Shown here: in pieces, positions 9,308 to 20,960 of the stretch
Layout of the letters: every line of letters starts with the position of its first letter
Numbering within the stretch: position 1 is the stretch's first letter
Assembly: GCA_947184155.2 (NCBI GenBank)
Contig: CAMXCT020000841.1
Coordinates: forward strand, 104,501 to 168,500
Direction: 5' to 3'
Source: Cladocopium goreaui
Lineage: Eukaryota > Sar > Dinophyceae > Suessiales > Symbiodiniaceae
Length of the DNA: 64,000 nt
Program-made: the position numbers and the translations under genes
The notes under the pieces: model-generated
The model's input: only the letters and a program-made list of their open reading frames with translations
The model's database searches: none
Told to the model about the DNA's origin: nothing

Positions 9308-12300
9308 ATGTTCTCAAATGCCTACTGGGATTGGCAGGCGATGGTCACAGCTACAGACGCCACTCCAAAGAGTGGCACAGGGAGTCTGTCTAAGAGGGAA
9401 CAGAAAAAGGCAAAGCAAAATCAAAACCAAGAGGTTGAAGCTGAGGTCAAGGTGCGAGAAAAAGACAAGAAGGAGAAAAAGGATAAGAAAGACAAGAAGC
9501 ATGCCAAGGAGCAGGAGGACAAGGCAGACCAGACGATGGCATCGGCAGAACGTGCACCACAGACGGGCATCGTGCCCACACCCAAGGTGAGAGCAGCAGC
9601 TGAGCCCTCAAACGAGGTGAAGGCACCAGAGAAGAAAGACAAGAAGGAGAAAAAGGATAAGAAAGACAAGAAGGATGCCAAGGAGCAGGAGGACAAGGCA
9701 GACCAGACCATGGCACCGGCAGAAAGTGCACCACAGAAGGGCATCGTGCCCACACCCAAGGTGAGAGCAGCAGCTGAGCCCTCAAACGAGGTGAAGGCAC
9801 CAGAGAAGAAAGACAAGAAGGAGAAAAAGGATAAGAAAGACAAGAAGGATGCCAAGGAGCAGGAGGACAAGGCAGACCAGACCATGGCACCGGCAGAAAG
9901 TGCACCACAGAAGGGCATCGTGCCCACACCCAAGGTGAGAGCAGCAGCTGAGCCCTCAAGCGAGGTGAAGGCACCAGAGAAGAAAGACAAGAAGGAGAAA
10001 AAGGATAAGAAAGACAAGAAGCATGCCAAGGAGCAGGAGGACGAGGCAGACCAGACGATGGCATCGGCAAAAGGTTCACCACAGACGGGCATTGTGCCCA
10101 CACCCAAGGTGAGAGCAGCAGCTGAGCCCTCAAACGAGGTGAAGGCACCAGAGAAGAAAGACAAGAAGGAGAAAAAGGATAAGAAAGACAAGAAGGATGC
10201 CAAGGAGCAGGAGGACGAGGCAGACCAGACGATGGCATCAGCAGAAGGTGCACCACAGACGGGCATCGTGCCCACACCCAAGGTGAGAGCAGCAGCTGAG
10301 CCCTCAAGCGAGGTGAAGGCACCAGAGAAGAAAGACAAGAAGGAGAAAAAGGATAAGAAAGGCAAGAAGGATGCCAAGGAGCAGGAGGACAAGGCAGACC
10401 AAACGATGGCATCGGCAGAAGGTGCACCAGAGACCAGTGGAGTGGCACAACCAAAAGCAGCAGCAGCAGCAGCACCAGCAGCAGCTGAGCCCTCGAGCGA
10501 GATGAAGGCATCAGAGAAGAAAGAAAAGAAGAGCAAAAAGAGCAAGAAAGAAAAGAAGGTAGAGGCATCCAATGATGCAGCTGGTCAGGAAGAAAACACA
10601 ACAGGGAAAGCAAAGGAAGCACTGCAAACAGTGCCTGAGGTCACAGAGCAGGTACCAGAAAAAAATGATGGGAAGAGACACATGGCTGAGACAGAGCACA
10701 CAGCAATGAAGAGGAAAAAAATTGAGAAGGTGTCAAGGAAAGCAAATGCTGGCACAGGTGAGTCGCCAGAAAAGAAAAGGTTCAAGCCAGTTCGTGTTGA
10801 GGCAGAGTCTGGGAGTGATGTTGAGAAGGAGTGGGTGCTTGGGGGGGGGCGGGACAGGGTTAGTTGAGAAAACATAGCACCCATCAGGCCAGTCTTCCAG
10901 TTCATAAAAAAAAAAATGTCAGTCTAGCTAGGCCCTAGCTGGCTTGCCGAGAGGAGCCCAGACCCATTGCTACGCCTATGCAGAAGATTGAGCCCACACG
11001 GACCATGGAAAGCTTAGACCTGTTTCGGTCTTTGTCGGATTCACAGCTTATGAGCCCAGCCAGTATTACTGGCACTGTGAGTGGATCCTCAGCAGCGGCA
11101 GGGACACCTGCTGAGGCCCCTTTATGCACAAAAGATATATATTTTGTTATTTGATAAATACTTGGTTCCAACACCACTGCTCTTTCTTTCTGGTGGGTCA
11201 ATAATATTTTGAAGCTATATTACAATCCCCATACCCCTTTGTTTATATTTTGTCATATGATGAACACTTGGTTCCAACACACCACTGGTCAATAACATCC
11301 CAAGCTATATTTCAGTCCCCATACCCCTTTGTCTTCAGGCCGGTCTCTGCCCATGACAACAGGTTTCGGAACCTCGTGCCAAAAATGGTGGTGTTGCTCG
11401 CAGAACTGCCCTGACAGAAGCCGAGAAGGAATCCATCGAAAACATGAGTCAGCCAGCAGATATGGAAGAGTCGGCTACTCATATTATATTAACTGTCAAT
11501 GGGCCCCACAAAATATATTGGGTCAAAAATGCCATGGGTATCTTGGGTACTAATTGATGAGTTATATGACTATATATATGGTTGACATTTTGGGGGAATG
11601 ATCTATATGTATGATTGACATGTTGGGGGAACAATGCTATTTTCGTGAAAATTTGAGAAATGATGTTGACATATCATATGGGGGAAAGTCTTGCTCACCC
11701 ACAGAAGCCACTGAGGAGCGTAAGAGGCAATACTCGGCTTTGCGCCGAGCTGTGAACCGGAGCTGCAACCCTGCTTTGGTCATGAAGATGCAGAATTGCA
11801 GTGACACAGAGAGGTGCGTAATTTGTTTCATCAGAACATTTGAAAGATACCACCATTATCCAATGCTACCCCTGTACACGAAACACAAGTTTCTGCACCT
11901 TGTCAGGTTTAGCATGTTGAAAACATGGCTCGTTAATGACAGCTTGGATTCGATCCATGTTGAAGAGCGATATGTGAAGATGGTTGAAGAAACTAGTTTG
12001 CACAAAACAACTTGGTATATTCAGGAATGTGTCATTGGCCAAGTATGTTTGCTAGATGTCATATCCCTCAAGATCTTAACTCAGAGCCAGCTAAGGAAAG
12101 CCGCACTGACCGCTATATCACCATGACACTTTTCCAGCTTGAAAAAAAATACGGAACTTCGAGTGAGGCCCAAAAGTTCATTGCTGATTTGATCAAAGGT
12201 ACTTTGGCTTCAGTGTGCAAGTATTGTCCTGAATCTAGGCCTATTTTTTTTCAAGGGTTTCAACCATATCCCTGTAGCACCTTCCCATGTCCATCTGCCT

Positions 12301-13389
12301 CGGTCTCGAGTTGCTTCTGGTTTCTCGGTTCTCTTTGTTTTGCCTGCCACGCTGAGGCCAGACGGGTACTCCACACCCACAATCCGACAACCCCAAAGCT
12401 AAGATGTACAAGGTCCTTGCGGAGATAGTAGAGGAGAAGGGTGAGAAAACCCGGGGTGAGTCAAATTATGCTGTGGGTGGGCGAGTGAGATCGGAGGCTG
12501 CCAAGAAAGCTGTTGCCAAGGCAATTGCCAAAAATGTGAACGATCTTGACAATATGGGGTTGGTAGACCTCAAGACTGGGGCTATCAAGTCCAAGCGAAA
12601 GGGCAAGTCAAAGGAGAAGTCCCCTGAAGAAATGGCTCTCAAAGATGTGAAAGCATATGTCGCCAAGTTCCTAGCCCTGCACCCACATGTTTTTGTTATT
12701 CCACACATATCCATACAGCTAGCTGGAATTCAAATTGTAGTGAACTTAATATTTTCACATCCCAGGTTGAAGAAAGCTATCAATGAGCTTGAGTCCAAGA
12801 TCGTTGAGATGGGCGAATTACAGATCCCAAACAGTTCTGAACTGGTTCCCTGACTTATTCGTATTAACTTATGAAACATTGGTAAAGCAGATCAGTGCCA
12901 ATTTTCCCTGCCAACAATAGAAACATAAAAGCCTAGGTGAAAGCGTTGGAGTCGCACTCGAGCACCATTCGCGAACACTTTGGGGACGCGAGTGATAAAA
13001 GTTCACTGCCACCCAGCTCAGTGATCGCAGAAGAATTGGTTATGTTACTTAGCTTGTTTATGGTTGTGCCCCTGGGGTTACCGAAATCTAGATTTCCATG
13101 ATCTTCTTCCATAAAAGATCTTTCTAGACTTCTCGTTCTTCTGCGCTGATTCCACGTTTCCCCAATGCCCCAGAAAGTGAAAGCTATCTTGGACCCCCCA
13201 TATCTTAACCCAACAAGTTATTCCCTCAGGTGGCTGGAAGATGAGAAGGCTTGGTTCGCCCCCATCGAGAATGACATCAAAGATGCCAAGCGCCGCATCA
13301 ACTTGAAGAAGGGTTCCAAGCCTCGTAAGGCTCCAGCTGAAGCTACAGGGCCTGAGCACAGCGCTTCTGAAGATGAAGCGTCAGAGTAG
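9308..13389 (+). CDS. Gene B: Lys-rich repeat protein with conserved C-terminal exons
   Basis: Coding pieces run from a Lys/Asp/Glu-rich exon (to about 10867) through about 10955-11122, 11395-11452, 11690-11812, 11908-12019, 12079-12198, 12384-12668, 12764-12852, 12933-13028 and 13229-13389. The middle exons include RKRQYSALRRAVNRSCNPAL, LKTWLVNDSLDSIHVEERYV and RYITMTLFQLEKKYGTSSEA, the last in a pattern (R-Y-x-T-x-x-L-x-E-x-F/Y-G-T-x-x-E-A) I recall from multicopy dinoflagellate proteins. The DLIK|GTACTT donor ends the 12079 exon at 12198. The gene finishes with an acidic tail (EHSASEDEASE) and TAG at 13387-13389. The start is uncertain: either ATG 9308 or entry through the TTGGCAG|G acceptor near 9337. 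Function is unknown; the charge suggests a nuclear or nucleic-acid-associated protein. Confidence 0.5.
9413..10515 (+). repeat. In-frame 174-bp (58-residue) tandem repeat, Lys-rich
   Basis: The segment GTGAGAGCAGCAGCTGAGCC recurs at 9587, 9761, 9935, 10109 and 10283, exactly 174 bases apart. Each unit encodes VRAAAEPS, VKAPEKKDKKEKKDKKDKK, AKEQED and a GIVPTPK-type end. A truncated first unit and a diverged last unit (EKKEKKSKKSKKEKK) flank the array. Copies differ by a few substitutions, such as HAKEQ against DAKEQ. The array is in frame with gene B, so it was expanded or kept under coding constraint. Long open frames on the opposite strand here are mirror images of the repeat. Confidence 0.9.
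11690..12198 (+). CDS. Gene B exons: conserved family core
   Basis: Three exons are seen. The first, about 11690-11812, reads ATEERKRQYSALRRAVNRSC then NPALVMKMQNCSDTER and ends at a GTGCGT donor. The second, about 11908-12019, reads SMLKTWLVNDSLDSIHVEER then YVKMVEET. The third, about 12079-12198, reads SRTDRYITMTLFQLEKKYGT then SSEAQKFIADLIK. The order and spacing of these helical blocks look like one folded domain. I recognise it only as a recurring dinoflagellate family of unknown function. Confidence 0.5.
12384..13389 (+). CDS. Gene B C-terminal exons
   Basis: The exon at about 12384-12668 reads DNPKAKMYKVLAEIVEEKGE, then a basic part (KSKRKGKSKEKSPEEMALKD). Smaller pieces follow at 12764 (LKKAINELESKIVEMGELQ), 12933 (VKALESHSSTIREHFGDASD) and 13229 (WLEDEKAWFAPIENDIKDAK, then a Pro/Ala/Glu tail). 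The final open frame ends at TAG 13387-13389. The pieces are mostly predicted helix with heptad-like charge, consistent with coiled coil. Which acceptors are used is not certain. Confidence 0.45.
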
Positions 13390-13719
13390 TTGGTGCACCC
13401 ACTTAAGTCAGATTGGGAATCATGTGGTTCATACTTTGGAAAACCCACATTTCAAAAAAAATAGATAATTCGATTTTGTAAACACAATTGCTATGGTGTA
13501 TACTGTCCATTTTGGTTGGGAAGAGTATATGGTTTTCCCACTGATCCCCCATGACATAATAGTCTTCTCTAACGGACCTTGGGGATTATTGTGATGTTAA
13601 GTGGGTGTACCCACTTATATTCCGATGAGGTTGGGCCCAACAATTGGCCCATTTTGGGGGGACAGGCAAGTCTTAGAGCCTGAGGTCAGGTTGTCCTAAA
13701 CATTCTATTTTTTTCGTGG

Positions 13720-16700
13720 AAGTTACTGATGGGACCTCGGGAATGGCTTGAGTCATCAATATCCAACACAGGGGCAGCTTTTGAGGTTAAAAAATGCATG
13801 AGTGCTGCTTTGTTCAACGTGCAACACTTTCTTCAGAACATTCCTTTGGATGTAGGTATTGATTTGTTACCTCCTGTCACTGGTGCCCGCAGCAAGCCTT
13901 AGGTAGCGGGTATCTTGGTCTGGAAGTAGGCTCCTGGTGTGCCAGCATTGGTTCCAACACATGTTGAGACAACCAATAAGTATGGGTCAACCTTCATGGT
14001 TTAACAACTCCAAGATATCCCCAACAATTATATGAGTCACCCTTCATAGTAGTTTAACAATCCAATATATCCCAATACAGTACTACTTTTTAAACATAAC
14101 ATTTTGATATGAAATATGTTGCGAGCCATGTCGATGCGATGGACTTGGTTGAAGACTTCCTCGAACTTGGTAAAGAGGTGCCTTATCTGACTAGTTTTGA
14201 CAACTTTCAAAATCAATATGTTTCACTTATGGGTTCATCCTATGAACGCACTGCATGATAACCAAGGTTAGTCTTACAACACTGGTTGCCATGCTGGAAG
14301 CTGTCTCCAGACGATTTCCCCAACGGTTGCAATCGAATCTTGGTGGTACATGGGGTAGGTACTCAAAACACCTAGTATATAATCCTCTTACCCTAGATCC
14401 TTTCACCCACTCTCTGGCTCTCTCGCTCTCCCCAAGGAAAGGCTTGAAAGATTTGGTTGGCCTTCGGAAGGCAACTGATACAGTGAAGAATCCAAATGCC
14501 CCTAGGTTGTTCTGGAGGTGGATGGAACGCCAAGAGTGGAGATCCATGCTCCCCCAAATTTGGTCAAGATTTGGATTGCAAACATTTAGTGAAAACGAAA
14601 CAGCATACTGTACATGGCAAACACATGCAAACACCCTTGTGATATCCAGAGATGAGCCAAACCAAGACCAAAAAAAAACTAATGCCAACAGCTTACCAAG
14701 GATAGATGTAGTGAAAGTTGATCATCGACTGGATCCGAAATATGTACTATCCACCATGCCGATGTTCCTCCCTTTGAGATGCTTCTTGGCTATGGTCAAA
14801 CAACTCATTTGGGAACTCCCCCTCACTGCCCAAAGGTTTGCATCACTATATGCATATGACAAGAAGATCTTCCAGAAGAGATTCTTGGGTGAGCAGGGAG
14901 TAGCTTGGCTTCAACATGCCACACATATTCATGCATGCTATGCACATGTGCTTACCATATGGCATGTGTTGACTTATTTTGTTATGTTATTCTTGGGACG
15001 GTCACAGGAGCTGGAGCAATTCTGGGAACGAAATCGGGATACTCGATTTTTCCGAAATCATCCTGTCCTCTCACGAGAAGAATTTTGGCTGCGTATCAGT
15101 TGTTGCAGTTTTTTCATCAATAAATGCTAGCGCTAGGTCAAATGTATTTGCAACAGTACCTGAGGACGTTGACCTCACGAAAACCATAGGGCTTGTCATC
15201 CACGCTGATGACGCAGACTCACACCGACGACGTTCGTTTTGTGTGATGACTATGTCATCTGTTACAGTGGGCCAGATGTCTCCTTGGGATGCACGTATGC
15301 TGGTGTATGTGACTGACAACCAGCACTGTGTTGATGAGACGTGGGACACTTTGGACACATGGGTTTCCTGGAGTCTCACAGAGCTAGCTGAGGGCAAATG
15401 GTTCGCCAATGACCCATGGGGCCGACCGTTGAAATGCCGTGAGGGGAAAGCTGGCCAACCCATAGCAGAAAACTATCGAGGTGTGTTGGTACTGCACAAA
15501 GGTGATGCCAAGTATATGCAGCGAGCTTACCACACTCACAACAGTTGGGTGAGCGAAAGGGTGTGTTGGCTGTGTCATGCTACAAAATCTGGAAGTATGG
15601 CTTACACACTGCATGGTCCACATGCCCCACATCGGTCGACCATTGTTTCTTGCTTGTGATTGTTTCCGATGTTCTTTTTCCATGTTTTGGCGTTTGAATT
15701 TGAACCTGACTCTGGGGTGTTTGTATGTTTGTGCTAGTGGGGTTCCCTATTGCCTGCACTCAGGTATCAACCGAGGAATTCATTGTCCATGGCTGTCGCA
15801 ACAATGCCTGGTGTCGAATGCCCGGATGGGATATCAGCATCCTGGGACTGGACTACCTCCATATAATGGATTTGGGTTTGGCTCCAGAAATTGGGGCATC
15901 AGCCCCTTGCATGAATACACTAGTGTACATGTGTGCAGTGGGCATCGATGGTTTTGTTCATGGGGGATGTTTGGTTTGTCGTGCTTCTGAATAGTAAGGC
16001 GCTTGTGGAACTATGTGAGGATGACATTGTTTGGAAGGGTGACTGGGTCGAATGTGTGCTGCATAGATTTTAGCTTATAACCATATAATATGTGAGATGT
16101 ACCTGCATGCCTCCAGGTGACAACATCGACGAGCGACTCCGTGCTGCTCATGTGGAATTTGTAGCCCAGTGTCGGGCAAGCAAGATCCGCTGCTTTGCTG
16201 GTTTTTGAGCGTCACTAATGTTGGACCAATGGGATTGTGGGCATGGCCCCTTGTGTTCAAACAACTCAGGAAACCGTGGATCTGTCTATTCACTGATCCT
16301 TGGGCTTTATGTGCAAGACAACCAATGAAAAGATGTGAGCCTTTGCAATTCACTATAGCATTGACTTTTTTGCCTTTCCTAGGAAGCACTTGAACTGTGT
16401 GGGTGGCAAGTCGTTCCCGAGTGTGGCACAGAAGCATTTCAATGCGGCTGCCAGGGGCTAAGGGTTTGGTTCAAAGCTCTGCAAATGGATTCGATTATTG
16501 TTTTTCATGCATGCATGCATGTGATATGTTAAGCTTTGTTGTGACCCCATTTACGATGATGAGGAAGCAGTTGTCCTTATCAAATGGCTGATGGGCATTT
16601 GCTTGGGGGTTGCTATGGAACATCCGGATGATGAACATGCCCAGTTTCTTGTCGATATTTTTTCAAAATTACCAAGATTTGTGTTTGCCTCTATGGGAAG

Positions 16701-17300
16701 GGTAGCCTTAAACTTTGTCATACAATGTGGCTAAGGATGCGAGCGGCGGTGTTTGTGAACATGGTGCTCATACGGCAGGCAATGCATGGTTGTAAGACCA
16801 TCATGCCCGAGAACAAGCTTCGGGACCTTCAAGTGTCTTGAACTGGTTTTAGTGATGCGTGGTGTGGTGGTGGGAAATTTTGTGTGTTCAGTTTGCTGTC
16901 ATGGTTTATGATACCTCAGGCAGCGAATTTCATCTTCCATATATCCCTGAACTGGATGGCATCATACTCCATACAGAGACGTGAGCTGCTGTGGAAAATC
17001 CGTCCAAAGCTACATCAGCTTTTTGACTGCACCTACATAATCATGGCATGGGTATAGTGTTCACACAGTAAGATGGCCACTACTGTCATGCTCGGCTTAG
17101 GCTTGACCATGTGGTCATGGACCAAGCACAAAGATGCAACCCTTTATGGGTTGCGTGCTACGCAGACGAAGATTATGTAGGAAAAATTAAAAAAATGGCA
17201 GTTCTTGCAGTGCCAACTGGACTTGAAATGCAAGTTTTGCAGAGATACTGCGCCTTTGTTTGCACAAGGTGGCGTCGCCAAGTGCTTACCAATTAAAATT
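13720..17300 (+). CDS. Gene C: multi-exon dinoflagellate multicopy protein with Cys-pair and LDYLHIMDLG motifs
   Basis: Coding pieces are seen at about 13730-13904 (PREWLESSISNTGAAFEVKK), 14122-14182 (VDAMDLVEDFLELGKE), 15008-15105 (ELEQFWERNRDTRFFRNHPV), 15125-15645, 15740-15985, 16110-16205, 16390-16465, 16545-16700, 16735-16835, 16920-17055 and 17110-17295. The order of motifs is HADDADS, a Cys-pair after GDAKYMQRAYH, then LDYLHIMDLGLAPEIGAS, LLWKIRPKLHQLFD and ACYADEDYVGKIKKM. I recall this order (HGDG, LHILDLG, PK[FY]H, ACYADED) from a very abundant protein family of dinoflagellates. Its role is unknown; some authors have linked such families to mobile DNA, which I cannot test here. No in-frame catalytic triad is evident. 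Individual splice limits are approximate. Confidence 0.5.
15125..15660 (+). CDS. Gene C exon: HADDADS and Cys-pair segment
   Basis: This is the longest continuous exon of gene C. It reads VFATVPEDVDLTKTIGLVIH, then ADDADSHRRRSFCVMTMSSV, a W-rich stretch (HCVDETWDTLDTWVSWSLTE), and near the end GDAKYMQRAYHTHNSWVSER followed by CWLCHATKSGS. The C-x-x-C after a hydrophobic YH block could bind zinc. The exon probably ends at a GT near 15648 before the in-frame TGA. The next exon resumes with ACTQVSTEEFIVHGC. Confidence 0.5.
15740..15990 (+). CDS. Gene C exon: LDYLHIMDLG motif
   Basis: The frame includes WCRMPGWDISILGLDYLHIM then DLGLAPEIGASAPCMNTLVY and stops at TGA just before 15994. A [LV]-H-x-[LM]-D-L-G-[VL] block is the most memorable signature of the multicopy dinoflagellate family and follows the Cys-pair exon in the expected order. 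Confidence 0.45.
16545..17300 (+). CDS. Gene C 3' exons: PKLH and ACYADED motifs
   Basis: Pieces read IYDDEEAVVLIKWLMGICLG (16545), RMRAAVFVNMVLIRQAMHGC (16737), FMIPQAANFIFHISLNWMAS then LLWKIRPKLHQLFDCTYIIM (16920), and VACYADEDYVGKIKKMAVLA then VLQRYCAFVCTRWRRQVLTN (17148). The last reaches TAA at 17294-17296, a plausible C-terminus. Motif order agrees with the rest of gene C. Small frame interruptions between the pieces are explained by introns or by decay. Confidence 0.45.
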
Positions 17301-17589
17301 ATGGCCATGGTGTATGTGTGTGCCATACAAAATGTATGATTTTCACGCACGCCCATGTTTCTTGAACCTCCCTGGGACTCCTCCGTCAAGATGGAGACAA
17401 AGAGCAACAGCCACCAGAGCGCAGCCGCAGCAGAGAAGGGTGAAGGGTTAGTGGGTATGAATCTATTTGTTGGCCAACTGGTCTACCCCATATATTCTCC
17501 AAGCATTTGGGTTACTTGTTACCTCAGATTGATTAAAACCTTGGAACTTAGACCCGGGAGATCTAAGGGGTGTAAAGTGACCATTTTGA

Positions 17590-17700
17590 CAGCATAAGTG
17601 ACCCTTTGATAAGTTGCTAAGTGGACACTTTGATCACGTTTTTAGAAGTATCCACTTAAGTGACCTGTTTACTGGGAAACATCAAAGTGGGCACAGGGAG
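17590..17700. repeat. Degenerate AAGTGGACACTTTGA motif cluster
   Basis: Words such as AAGTGACCCTTTGATAAG, CTAAGTGGACACTTTGATC and CACTTAAGTGACC occur within about 100 bp. Related words lie at 433-475 and 9072-9125. The cluster marks the right edge of the multicopy-gene compartment. Confidence 0.5.
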
Positions 17701-18217
17701 TGTGCTGGTATGTATATATATATATAGTTATATAATATATACATTTAACTGCATTTATATTACCACTAGCGTGAGCACACATGTTATTAGTAATTAGCAA
17801 TTAGTCTCTATTTCGAGGGGTTTGCCCAATTACATAGTCAGCAGTGTCTATTGCTCCAGGGTTGACATGAGAAAGGACCTAAAGGTCCATATAGAAACCC
17901 TTACTCGAGAGGTCTGGTGAACTACATATACCGATAACGCAAGAGCAATGTATATGCCACAAGCGGAACTTAGAATGTGGTTTTGGAAACCGCCGCACCA
18001 CCGGATGAGCCAAAACTCACGTTTTGGGCACCTTGCACTTTTGAAATAATATTCCCACCATGCTATGTGTGAACAGTTTGACGCTTAGAATGATGCAAAA
18101 ACATCGAACTATCTAAAGCATCCTACACAACAACATCTTTTGCTCATCACCGCGTACTCGTGACCCTTCTCACGAGTCACTTTCAGCAGTATTCAACTGG
18201 ATGTGCATTCCAGTTGG

Positions 18218-18316
18218 TACCCTCTGGTAAACTAACATATACTATATACTAAGATAAGTATGAAAATTCACTATAAATGGTGGTTGTCCATAGTTATGTT
18301 CAATTACCAGAGGGTA
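18218..18316. mobile_element. Fold-back element, TA-flanked, full copy 1
   Basis: The left end is TACCCTCTGGTAAACTAACA and the right end is the inverted TATGTTCAATTACCAGAGGG plus TA. The body contains the family words CACTATAAATGG and CCATAGTTATG. Length is about 99 bp. It is non-coding and resembles a Stowaway-type MITE. Confidence 0.8.
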
Positions 18317-18930
18317 ACAATATCAACGCTTTTTTTCGCCAGATTATACAACCCAATGACAACCCGGCGATGACTTGGAGATGTTTTTATTACCATGTGA
18401 CCATTGGTATTGCCATTCATCATAAACGTACCACAACACCAATTGTATTGACAATGATTGGTTAAAAAAAAAAGTAATTACCAATATAATGGATGTTATG
18501 TTGCCAATTAGTAAGTTTATGTTTATTTATGTTTGAATGCTTTGATCTAATAATCAATAATCAAACAGGTTTAGCAATATTGCCATCGTATACTATACTC
18601 TACTTTGGTTTATGTAATCTAGGTTGACAAATATGATCATTGATGAATTAAACTATCAATTATCAGGTTTCATGGTACTTGGTGCTTTATTCCACTTACT
18701 ATATGTAGGTTATAAGCCTAGTTATAAGTGGATGAACCATGCTTATTCCACTTCTGACCAGGGATAGGTTACCTACTTCGGAATTGTTGGGATGGGATTG
18801 CCGTAGGATTTCTTGGCAATGGCGGCCTCCATCAGCCGCACGCAGCCAAGGTGGATCCATGGAAAAACCTGATGTTCCACCATTTTGAATGGGTGAATCA
18901 TGGTGAATCAACGAACTATGCATGGCCATG

Positions 18931-18962
18931 TTCAATAGCTATGTTAAATTACCAGAGGGTAA
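18931..18962. mobile_element. Fold-back element, right arm only
   Basis: The sequence TTCAATAGCTATGTTAAATT followed by ACCAGAGGGTA matches the right arm of the family. No matching left arm is seen within 250 bp upstream, so this is a truncated copy. Confidence 0.65.
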
Positions 18963-20960
18963 CCCAACTTTTTTTATTTATATATATATATACATGGGGT
19001 AAGCCACTTGGGGGGCTTACTAGAAACCATCCTTGCATGGGCCATGGTTTGTGAGTTGACTTAACTATAGTTAGAAATGAGTTGTACTTACTTGGGGACA
19101 GTACGTGGCTTATACATCACCCAGTTACGCCCGGATCACCTGGAATCGCGTTTTTCCCATGGTCCATCAGGCTAGGGGGGATTGTTAGACAAAACTGCGG
19201 TTTGTTGGGTATTTGACCATTTAACAAAAAAAAATGGGAAAAGGACAGAGAGTGTGAACACTGCTCATTTGGGGTCTCGTTTTTTATTACTACAATCCAA
19301 TCAAATTCGTGTTTTTTTTTTTTTTCGAAGCTAGATATTCAAAAGACTCGTAGATCTACTGCCCAGGTTCTGACAAGTCAATCTCACAGTATAAGTCCTG
19401 GCCGATAAATTCTGATGACTACCCCCAAGAGTGCTTGTGTTCATTAGTGATCATTAGTGCCTTCCAAAAAAATCCGCCAGTGGTATCTTAATCCAGGCTT
19501 GACATAAATTATGCATGTCTAATGCCGTTCTGAAATCCCAGTCCCTTGCTTACCACCCATTCAAACCCCCCACGTTTGTTGGATAGATGTGTGAACTTTG
19601 GGATCACATTTACTAGTAGGTGCTTGTTGTTTTGGTCTTTTGATTATGAACAGGGATTGGATGATTCATGAACCTTCGCATCAAAACCAACCAGGGACTT
19701 GTGAATCATCAGGGCATCTATATGTGTCAATCCCTTCAGATTTTGGAGAGGATTCACAGAAGGCGTCCAAGCTATGGACCTTCAGCTCATGAACAAACAA
19801 CTCTAGTTCCAAAACTTGGGATTCATGACCATCTCTTTCAAGGATGGTCCAGCAGTTAAAGTCCATTGGTTTAAGCCATGAACACATTAATGAACACTGC
19901 ATGGTTATCCCATCACCATAAACTCTGCATAGTTTAGACATGTTTAAACTCAATAGTCTGTCAATAGTTACCAATTTCACCTCAGAAATCTCAAGAAACT
20001 CTACATGAGTATACTATTCCCATCCCAGTTCGCCCATTTCTTTGCCTTAGAAAACGTAGCCGACCTAGCTCCAGGAATTTCGCGCCGGCCTTTTGGATGG
20101 CCAGCTACGGCTTGCTCCTCTGGGGTCGGGCAAGGCAGCTGAGACCCAGCCTGGTGCGGGATCCCACGGGGATCCCACGATCTGACTGGAGGGCTGCGCC
20201 GCGCAATCCCATTGGGGCTACCCCAAGCTCGCTTGGATGGTTGAATTCATGGAAGATCCTTTGAAATACCACCCAAAATTGATGGTTTATAATTTTATAA
20301 TGGAAGATCCTTTGAAAATGGATGATTTGGGGCTACTATTTCAGGAAACCTCCATTTTTTTGAAGAGTTGGGGGACACAATAAGCCCACTTGTAACATCT
20401 TGTAACTGGGGCGCCACTTTGTATGATCATGACTTCATGATGTTTCAACGACATGTTGAAGCACTACTTGGGATGCACTCGATGCAAATGGATGGAAACT
20501 AGAAATCCTGGGGAGCAGAGATGAAATTGGTTCGCCAGTTTGCCACCTTGGCTGGCTGGTGGTTTTCAAGTACTACCAAATGTGGATGGATCAGAACCTA
20601 TCATTTTGATTTTGATATAAGAGGGGTTAAATAAGAAAGATAAACATCTCTTTGCCAGCTATATTTTGATGTTCACCAGGCTTTCAGGGTTTACCCTTAA
20701 GGCTCTTAACCAAATCATTCAACCACTAGGAGATCGCACTGCGCAAGCGGCTGATTCGCGCCAAATTCCCGGTGGAGGCGCGCCCTTGGAATAGTTGGGG
20801 TAGCCATATGTTTCTATTATTTGGCAGAAATATGGTATAGAACTCATTATCTCTCTCCATATATAGTTATAGTTATTATATAACTATAGTTGCCATCAAC
20901 TATTTATTGGGGCAAATATGTTTGACCATTTTGTCCGTTTGCGGCAGTCGTGACTGTTAG

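Larger units (their letters stand above)
17301..20940. other. Intergenic region between genes C and D
   Basis: No coding exon is supported. The region contains the first AT microsatellite of the window (about 17709-17745), the first complete fold-back element (18218-18316), a solo right arm (18931-18962), and a duplicated TGGAAGATCCTTTGAAA word at about 20250 and 20300. A GC-rich patch at about 20040-20220 (CGCGCCGGCC, GGATCCCACG twice) has no open frame I trust. Confidence 0.5.

Noticed and set aside
9421..10622. Two long open frames on the - strand (about 380-390 codons)
   Set aside because: They mirror the Lys-rich 174-bp repeats of gene B; Phe/Leu/Ser and Pro/Leu/Ser repeats are the expected reverse-strand reading.
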